64,000 nucleotides of DNA. Origin: Bacillus pseudomycoides. Its GTDB lineage: Bacteria; Bacillota; Bacilli; Bacillales; Bacillaceae_G. A program made the translations under genes and the position numbers. The notes under the pieces were generated by a model. It worked only from the letters and a program-made list of their open reading frames with translations. It was not told the origin of the DNA and did not search any database. The stretch spans positions 1-64,000 of the forward strand of contig NZ_NUQE01000041.1 of the NCBI RefSeq assembly GCF_002582035.1, read 5' to 3'. This document shows positions 58,772 through 64,000 of this stretch, piece after piece; within the stretch, counting starts at the first letter, position 1; each line of letters begins with the position of its first letter.

Positions 58772-59042
58772 ATAACGTTTCTGAGTTTGTATGAATATAC
58801 AAAATAATACCTGCGACAAGTAAAATAATAATAGCGCCTACAAATAATGTAGTGGACAAAAACACAAAACTATCATGTATTTGTTCTCCAGCGCTTTCTA
58901 AAAAAATCGAAGTAACGTATGTGATTAGGGCTATCCCTGCCAAAACACCACCAGGAATAAAGCGTCTCATACCACTCTGCTTTAACGTCATATAAGCAAA
59001 TATAGCCGTCATACAAAGCGTAATTCCCCAAAGAATTATCAT
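58770..59042 (-). CDS. small membrane protein, 90 aa
   Basis: The product has three hydrophobic segments (residues 2-18, 29-46 and 61-84) and no recognised domain. It occupies the region where B. subtilis has motP-motS, which are not present. GGGGGAGATG precedes the start. Confidence 0.65.
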   Translation of the reverse strand: MIILWGITLCMTAIFAYMTLKQSGMRRFIPGGVLAGIALITYVTSIFLESAGEQIHDSFVFLSTTLFVGAIIILLVAGIILYIHTNSETL

Positions 59043-59068
59043 TTCATCTCCCCCTCACATAGTTTTAT

Positions 59069-59113
59069 CACGCATTAACGAACAGTATGATCTCCCACTG
59101 ATGGAAGCTTCAC
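59069..59113 (-). repeat. short bcr1-like element, 45 bp
   Basis: TTTAT flanks both sides (59064-59068, 59114-59118). It reads ACGCATTAACGAACAGTATG then CACTGATGGAAGCTTCAC. Confidence 0.7.
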
Positions 59114-59147
59114 TTTATAATCATTATACATTAGGAATAGTGGTAAA

Positions 59148-59195
59148 GCGAAACTTCCAGCTAAAAACAAATATCACAGTAGCTATTGAGCTCTT
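59148..59195 (+). repeat. possible degenerate bcr1-like element
   Basis: GTAAAGCGAAACTTCCAG (from 59143) matches the family end, then similarity is lost before GAGCTCTTTAT. Confidence 0.3.
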
Positions 59196-59205
59196 TATAA
59201 AACAA

Positions 59206-59235
59206 AAAACTCGTGGGTGTATTTCCACGAGTTTT
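59206..59235 (-). terminator. terminator of ccpA
   Basis: AAAACTCGTGG/CCACGAGTTTT with T-run on the minus strand. Confidence 0.9.
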
Positions 59236-59242
59236 CTCCTTA

Positions 59243-60241
59243 TTATTTTGTTGAATCCCTAAACTTAATACGGTGCGGTAAGATAACAGTATGATCTTCT
59301 ACCGTTTCTTTGTTCATGTATTTTGTTAATAAGCGCATTGCAACTGCTCCGATGTCATACATTGGTTGTACAACTGTTGAAAGCTGCGGGCGTACCATAA
59401 TTGCAAGACGTGTATTGTCAAAACCAAGGACTTCTAAATCATTTGGTACGTTTAGACCTTTATCTTGAGCTGCATGAATCACACCTAATGCCATTTCATC
59501 AGAGGATACGAATACTGCTGTTGGCTTTTCAGCAAGTTCCCATAACTTATCTAATGCTTCCATACCTGAATCGTATGTGTAATCACCATCAACAACAAGC
59601 TCTTCGTTGTAAGCAATACCAGCTTCTTCTAATGCTTGTTTATATCCTTGCAACTTTTTAGCGCTACCTGCTTTATCAACATAAGGGCCAGATACGAAAC
59701 CAATACGTGTATGACCTTGGTCTAAGAAATGCTTTATTGCATCGTATGCTGCTTGTTTGTAATCAATATTTACAGATGGTGTAATATTTTGCTCATCAAA
59801 CGATGCCGCAAGTACGATTGGAACAGGAGATTTTTTAAATTCTTCTACATGAATGTCTGTAATATCTTCTCCCATAAATACGATGCCATCTACTTGCTTA
59901 CCAAGCATTGTATTCAATAAGTGGAATTCTTTCTCTGTATTTTGGTCAGAGTTACTTAAAATAATATTATATTTGTACATTGTTGCAATATCTTCAATAC
60001 CACGTGCAAGTTCTGCATAAAACGTGTTAGAGATATCTGGAATAATAACCCCTACTGTTGTTGTTTTCTTACTTGCTAATCCGCGTGCTACTGCATTTGG
60101 ACGGTAGCCAAGGCGCTCAATCGCCTCAAGTACTTTCTTTCTTGTTGTCGGTTTTACATTTGGATTGCCGTTCACAACACGTGATACTGTTGCCATTGAG
60201 ACATTTGCTTCGCGCGCTACATCATATATTGTTACGTTCAT
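59243..60241 (-). CDS. ccpA: Catabolite control protein A
   Basis: CcpA is the LacI-family master regulator of carbon catabolite control and binds cre sites with HPr-Ser-P. The 332-residue protein starts [20 protein letters not shown], with the hinge [15 protein letters not shown] and a periplasmic-binding-like core. ATG 60241 follows AAAGGAG. An in-frame extension further upstream is not part of the family. Confidence 0.97.
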   Translation of the reverse strand: MNVTIYDVAREANVSMATVSRVVNGNPNVKPTTRKKVLEAIERLGYRPNAVARGLASKKTTTVGVIIPDISNTFYAELARGIEDIATMYKYNIILSNSDQNTEKEFHLLNTMLGKQVDGIVFMGEDITDIHVEEFKKSPVPIVLAASFDEQNITPSVNIDYKQAAYDAIKHFLDQGHTRIGFVSGPYVDKAGSAKKLQGYKQALEEAGIAYNEELVVDGDYTYDSGMEALDKLWELAEKPTAVFVSSDEMALGVIHAAQDKGLNVPNDLEVLGFDNTRLAIMVRPQLSTVVQPMYDIGAVAMRLLTKYMNKETVEDHTVILPHRIKFRDSTK

Positions 60242-60300
60242 CTTTTCACACACTCCTTTATAAAATTCATCTATATAATATGTATCAGTTAACTTGAATG

Positions 60301-60332
60301 AAAAAAAGACATCAACTCTACTTGAAGATGTC
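60301..60332 (-). terminator. hairpin upstream of ccpA
   Basis: GACATC...GATGTC followed by seven T on the minus strand; it could stop read-through from aroA. Confidence 0.6.
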
Positions 60333-60463
60333 ACTCCCGAGCCCTTTTACTAATGATACGATACAAATAAGGATTGATACAATATTTTCCCGAAAAAGTT
60401 TCGAAAAAATTCGTTCCTTTTCTTATATTTTCATATTTTAAGTAGAAAAATACTTATTTTCCA

Positions 60464-60500
60464 GAAAAAAATCTATGCAGCATTCAACTGCATAGATTTT
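60464..60500 (-). terminator. terminator downstream of aroA
   Basis: AAAATCTATGCAG/CTGCATAGATTTT then T on the minus strand. It is separated from the aroA stop by the mobile repeat. Confidence 0.85.
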
Positions 60501-60514
60501 CAAGCCATTCTTAT

Positions 60515-60592
60515 CCCGCTATTCGCGGGCAGTAAAAGCCCGATCGGTTCAACTAACCTTTTGGAGAAGAGCGCTCCAAAAGGAAGTTTCAC
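60515..60592 (-). repeat. bcr1-like element, 78 bp
   Basis: CTTAT precedes CCCGCTATTCGCGGGCAGTA and TTTAT (60593-60597) follows GGAAGTTTCAC. The centre hairpin is CTTTTGGAG...CTCCAAAAG. The right flank holds the aroA stop codon. Confidence 0.8.
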
Positions 60593-60593
60593 T

Positions 60594-61664
60594 TTATCTC
60601 ATACGAAATGCTTTCAATTCATTCATAAATGCATTAAATTCTGGAATATCCATTTGTTGTGCTGAATCTGAAAGTGCTACAGCTGGGTCAGGATGCACTT
60701 CTGCCATAATTGCATCTGCGCCGATTGCCATTGCTGCTTTTGCAGTTGGCAATAATAAATCACGGCGTCCTGTTGAATGTGTTACATCTACAACAACCGG
60801 CAAGTGTGTTTCTTTCTTTAAAATTGGTACAGCGGAAATATCTAATGTATTTCGCGTTGCTTTCTCGTATGTACGAATGCCGCGCTCACATAAAATAATA
60901 TCGCCGTTCCCTTGTGCAATAATATATTCTGCCGCATACATAAACTCTTCAATTGTTGCGGATAACCCTCGTTTTAATAATACTGGCTTATTGACAGAAC
61001 CAGCGGCTTTTAATAGCTCAAAATTTTGCATATTGCGCGCACCAATTTGAATTACATCTACGTAATCAAGCGCCATTTCAATATCATTTGGATTTAAAAT
61101 TTCGCTAATTACAGCTAAATCATACTCATCTGCTACTTGGCGTAAAATTTTCAATCCTTCAACACCAAGACCTTGGAAATCATATGGTGATGTACGCGGT
61201 TTAAATGCTCCGCCGCGCATAAGTTTTAACCCTTGTTCTTTCATCGCTTTCGCTACTTGACGAACTTGCTCATAACTTTCAACCGCACATGGACCCATAA
61301 TAAAATGAGCATTGCCATCACCGATTTTTTCACCTTTAATATCGACAATTGTATCTTCTGATTTTTTCTTACGAGATACGAGAAGTACTTTACGATGATC
61401 ATCTTCTTGCAATTCTAAACCTGTTTTAAAAATTTGTTTAAATAAGTGTTGAAGCGTTGATGTTTCAAATGGTCCATCATTGTTTTCTGCGATCAAATCG
61501 AGCATTTTGCGCTCGCGTACTGGATCAAAACGTTTCACACCTTGAACTTCTTTTAATTTACCAACTTCTTGTACAAGACGACCACGCTCATTTAATAATT
61601 TTAAAATTTGTAAGTTCTTTTCATCAATTTGAGAACGTAAACGATCTAATTCCTGTGATGCCAT
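60594..61664 (-). CDS. aroA: DAHP synthase with N-terminal chorismate mutase
   Basis: The bifunctional enzyme begins the shikimate pathway. The 356-residue protein has a chorismate mutase AroQ domain (residues 1-90, [20 protein letters not shown]) and a KDO8P-type DAHP synthase domain ([39 protein letters not shown]). ATG 61664 follows AGAGGTGG. It is upstream of ccpA as in B. subtilis. Confidence 0.97.
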   Translation of the reverse strand: MASQELDRLRSQIDEKNLQILKLLNERGRLVQEVGKLKEVQGVKRFDPVRERKMLDLIAENNDGPFETSTLQHLFKQIFKTGLELQEDDHRKVLLVSRKKKSEDTIVDIKGEKIGDGNAHFIMGPCAVESYEQVRQVAKAMKEQGLKLMRGGAFKPRTSPYDFQGLGVEGLKILRQVADEYDLAVISEILNPNDIEMALDYVDVIQIGARNMQNFELLKAAGSVNKPVLLKRGLSATIEEFMYAAEYIIAQGNGDIILCERGIRTYEKATRNTLDISAVPILKKETHLPVVVDVTHSTGRRDLLLPTAKAAMAIGADAIMAEVHPDPAVALSDSAQQMDIPEFNAFMNELKAFRMR

Positions 61665-61857
61665 AATCAAGCCACCTCTTTCAAAATTTATATGTATACT
61701 AATAAAGAGTATAATTATTGTTAATAAGATAACTTATTATATATGATACATATGCAGATGTCACTTCATACACTTCGCATTAGACTGCGTATGGAATCGT
61801 TATTTTTTCTTAATTTAATCGTAAAACGCATGGCACGTCAATGATATTTTCGAAAAA

Positions 61858-61889
61858 TTAAAAAAGCAAGCGCATTTGCTTGCTTTTCC
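61858..61889 (-). terminator. terminator beyond ytxJ
   Basis: AAAGCAAGCAAATGCGCTTGC followed by TTTTTTA on the minus strand. Confidence 0.85.
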
Positions 61890-61897
61890 TTATTTAA

Positions 61898-62041
61898 CCC
61901 CGCATTAACGGGCAGTAAGACCCCCACCTCAAAATTCAAAGAAAAACGAAAAGATAGGTGGGGCTAACTGCCCGTAAAAGCCCGATTGGTTCAACTAACC
62001 ATCAGTGGAAGATGAAGCGTCCCCACTGTTGGAAGTTTCAC
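61898..62041 (-). repeat. bcr1-like element, 144 bp
   Basis: TTTAA precedes CCCCGCATTAACGGGCAGT and TTTAT (62042-62046) follows. It has ACCATCAGTGG, CCCCACTGTTGGAAGTTTCAC and the GATTGGTTCAACTAACC box. Its last bases supply the ytxJ stop codon. Confidence 0.8.
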
Positions 62042-62364
62042 TTTATATTCTCTTGTAACGCTTGCTTTGTAATATTCCAATGTGATGCATGCCATAGCAC
62101 TTTATCATCTTTTATGTATAATACTTGCGGTGATTCATGTCTAATTTCAAAATGCTCGGCAATCTTATTTGAAACAGGACGTGCATCTTGCACATATAAA
62201 TAATATGCCGGTACAGCTTGCTCCTCACTGCGATATTCTTGAAATGCTGTGAAAGCACCGTGACTAATTGGACATGTTGTACTATGTTTAAACAAGATAT
62301 ATGGTCCTTTACTTGCTATTACTTCATCAAATTGCTCCATTGTTTCAATCTTCGTCATGCTCAT
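62038..62364 (-). CDS. ytxJ: YtxJ, bacilliredoxin-like monothiol protein
   Basis: The 108-residue thioredoxin-fold protein has the single active Cys in KHSTTCPISHGAF, as in YtxJ of Bacillus, a suspected bacillithiol-linked redox protein. ATG 62364 lies one base after the ytxG stop, after GAGGTG. The last codons read AAT ATA AAG TGA, where the TGA belongs to the inserted mobile repeat. Confidence 0.88.
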   Translation of the reverse strand: MSMTKIETMEQFDEVIASKGPYILFKHSTTCPISHGAFTAFQEYRSEEQAVPAYYLYVQDARPVSNKIAEHFEIRHESPQVLYIKDDKVLWHASHWNITKQALQENIK

Positions 62365-62365
62365 T

Positions 62366-62872
62366 TCATTCACCTCTCATTCGAATCGGAATTCGCGGTA
62401 ATTTCTTTTCTTTTTTCGGTTTTTTCTCTGGCTTTTCAAATTGCTGCTCTACTTCATTCTCTTTCTTTTTTGCACGAAAGCGGTTGTACACCTCAATGAC
62501 TGCATTACTCCATTGCACTACTTGTGCTACTTTATCTGCATTATTTTCTACTTGATCTGCAACAGAATCAGAAACGCCGCGTAATCTTGTGTTTAAAGAA
62601 TGAATCGTTGTACCAATTCCCTCTACACCTTCCACAACTTTATTTAACGACTGTGATTTCTTTTGAATATCTTCTGCTAATGCATTTGTTTTATGAAGAA
62701 GTTGCTCTGTTTCTACAGTAATGCCCTTCATTTGTTTTTCAAGGCCTTCCATCGTACTTGCTACATTTTCTAACGTTTTTTGGACAGACATTAATGTTCT
62801 ACATACATACACAACTAATACGGCAAACGCAATTGCGATAATGGCTACACTGACGTATAAAAGAATTTGCAT
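62366..62872 (-). CDS. ytxG: YtxG, DUF948 membrane-anchored coiled-coil protein
   Basis: The 168-residue protein has one N-terminal membrane helix (residues 3-25) followed by a coiled-coil DUF948 region and a lysine-rich tail. It is a general stress protein family in B. subtilis. ATG 62872 follows AAAGGAG. ytxH, which normally follows, is absent. Confidence 0.88.
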   Translation of the reverse strand: MQILLYVSVAIIAIAFAVLVVYVCRTLMSVQKTLENVASTMEGLEKQMKGITVETEQLLHKTNALAEDIQKKSQSLNKVVEGVEGIGTTIHSLNTRLRGVSDSVADQVENNADKVAQVVQWSNAVIEVYNRFRAKKKENEVEQQFEKPEKKPKKEKKLPRIPIRMRGE

Positions 62873-63058
62873 ACGAATCACTCCTTTATCTTTTTATGCT
62901 TTTTTTCTATTATACAATCATTTTCCGTTTCATTCTAATTGTTCCATATTTCGTATTAATTTTCATATTTGTTTGGCAAATACAACCTAAATTATTAAAC
63001 AAATTCGGACAAGTAGGGTACAATAAGAAAGGATACATATATAAGGGAGGCTTTACAT

Positions 63059-64000
63059 ATGAAAGACCCACGTATTGAAACATTAGCAAAAAATTTAATT
63101 AATTACTCTATTCGTTTACAAAAAGGCGAAAAAGTATTAATCGAAAACTTCGGCTTACAAAAAGAGCTTGTAACAGCACTTGTAAAAGCTGCATATGAAG
63201 CTGGTGGTTATTCATTCGTACTATTAAAAGATCATCAAGTAGACCGCTCTTTAATGATGGGCGCAACAGAAGAACATTTCGAGCAAATCGCTGCATATGA
63301 AGCAAGCGTAATGAAAGACATGGATGCTTATATCGGCCTTCGCTCTGGTGATAACGTAAATGAACAATCTGACGTTCCAAGCGAGCGTATGAAAATTTAT
63401 GGCAACACAGTAGGTAAAAAAGTACATAGAGACATTCGTGTTCCAAAAACAAGATGGGTTGTACTTCGCTATCCAAACGCTTCTATGGCACAGCTTGCAA
63501 AAATGAGCACAGAAGGCTTTGAAGACTTCTACTTTGACGTATGTAACTTAGACTACGCTAAAATGGATAAAGCAATGGACAATCTTGTTGAGTTAATGAA
63601 CAAAACAGACAAAGTACGTCTTGTTGGACCTGGAACTGACTTAGCATTCTCAATTAAAGACATTCCAGCAATTAAATGTGCTGGTCACTTAAATATTCCA
63701 GACGGCGAAGTATACTCTGCGCCTGTTCGCGATTCTGTTAACGGTACAGTTTCTTACAACACACCATCTCCATACAACGGTTACATGTTCGAAAATGTAA
63801 AACTTACATTTAAAGACGGTAAAATCGTTGAAGCGACTGCAAACGATACAGAACGTATTAACAAAATTTTCGATACAGATGAAGGCGCACGCTACGTTGG
63901 TGAATTCGCAATTGGCGTAAACCCATACATTTTACACCCAATGGGCGATATTCTATTCGATGAGAAAATCGACGGCAGCTTCCACTTCACTCCTGGACAA
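63059..64000 (+). CDS. ampS: Aminopeptidase AmpS, family M29, cut by window end
   Basis: The reading frame is open for 314 codons to the end of the window. The start MKDPRIETLAKNLINYSIRL follows GGGAGG. Family M29 metal-binding text is seen in GHLNIPDGEVYSAP and the downstream GEFAIGVNPYIL. M29 enzymes are cobalt or zinc aminopeptidases. About 95 further residues are expected beyond the window. It is divergent from ytxG. Confidence 0.93.
   Translation, partial: MKDPRIETLAKNLINYSIRLQKGEKVLIENFGLQKELVTALVKAAYEAGGYSFVLLKDHQVDRSLMMGATEEHFEQIAAYEASVMKDMDAYIGLRSGDNVNEQSDVPSERMKIYGNTVGKKVHRDIRVPKTRWVVLRYPNASMAQLAKMSTEGFEDFYFDVCNLDYAKMDKAMDNLVELMNKTDKVRLVGPGTDLAFSIKDIPAIKCAGHLNIPDGEVYSAPVRDSVNGTVSYNTPSPYNGYMFENVKLTFKDGKIVEATANDTERINKIFDTDEGARYVGEFAIGVNPYILHPMGDILFDEKIDGSFHFTPGQ

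Noticed and set aside
63108-63476. Minus-strand 122-residue ORF
   Set aside because: It is the shadow of the M29 aminopeptidase, which runs off the window edge.

Overview
The window is chromosomal DNA of a low-GC, endospore-forming Firmicute, almost certainly a member of the Bacillus cereus group. Gene order closely follows the Bacillus subtilis ytvI-pyk-pfkA-accDA-ytsJ-dnaE, argGH, ackA-tpx-nadK, thiI-ezrA-rpsD and acsA-acuABC-ccpA-aroA blocks. Protein features such as Spo0E, an alpha/beta SASP, GerW/YtfJ and bacilliredoxin-like YtxJ fit a sporeformer. A dispersed family of about 50-270 bp elements with TTTAT-like flanks resembles the bcr1 repeats known from this group. Genes expected from B. 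subtilis synteny are missing (tyrS, hisJ, ytxH, motPS) and several relics are present, so a streamlined lineage such as B. cytotoxicus is possible; the species is a guess.

Layout. 1-9 kb: glycolysis and fatty-acid/pyruvate metabolism (pyk, pfkA, accA, accD, a FadR-type regulator, malic enzyme), mostly on the minus strand. 9-18 kb: dnaE, sporulation genes ytrH/ytrI, nrnA, arylamine N-acetyltransferase, ytoI and ytkL. 18-28 kb: an Xaa-Pro-type peptidase, a cupin, a TetR/DUF4188 pair, ald, a degenerate SDR, a universal stress protein, a metzincin-like protein and the argGH operon. 28-30 kb: a non-coding, repeat-rich stretch holding two mobile repeats, a Spo0E-like gene and an elaborate leader with three upstream small ORFs in front of a YitT-family gene. 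30-48 kb: ackA, ytxK, tpx, ytfJI, nadK, ytcJ, ytcI, SASP, thiI, a cysteine desulfurase, ezrA, refZ, a free-methionine sulfoxide reductase and a methionine gamma-lyase-type enzyme. 48-64 kb: rpsD with its S4 leader, a decayed mscS and an orphan tyrosine T-box where tyrS would be expected, acsA divergent from acuABC, mscL, ccpA, aroA, ytxJ/ytxG and the start of an M29 aminopeptidase.

Functional themes. Carbon flow around pyruvate and acetyl-CoA is dense: Pyk, PfkA, malic enzyme, ACC carboxyltransferase, AckA, and AcsA with its acetylation switch AcuA/AcuC. CcpA is encoded here, and cre-like sites lie near pyk and the gamma-lyase gene. Cell division and sporulation are represented by EzrA, RefZ, YtrH/I, YtfJ, a SASP and a Spo0E-like phosphatase.

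The most noteworthy non-standard signals are: (1) two near-identical 16-codon leader peptides ending RKDSSYT plus a third short ORF, each followed directly by a hairpin, upstream of the YitT gene; (2) a complete-looking tRNA-Tyr T-box with no synthetase behind it, beside an mscS truncated by a 41-bp tandem duplication; (3) at least a dozen bcr1-like elements that repeatedly abut stop codons, one pair in tandem, and two carrying a GC-rich, RNA-like folded cassette.
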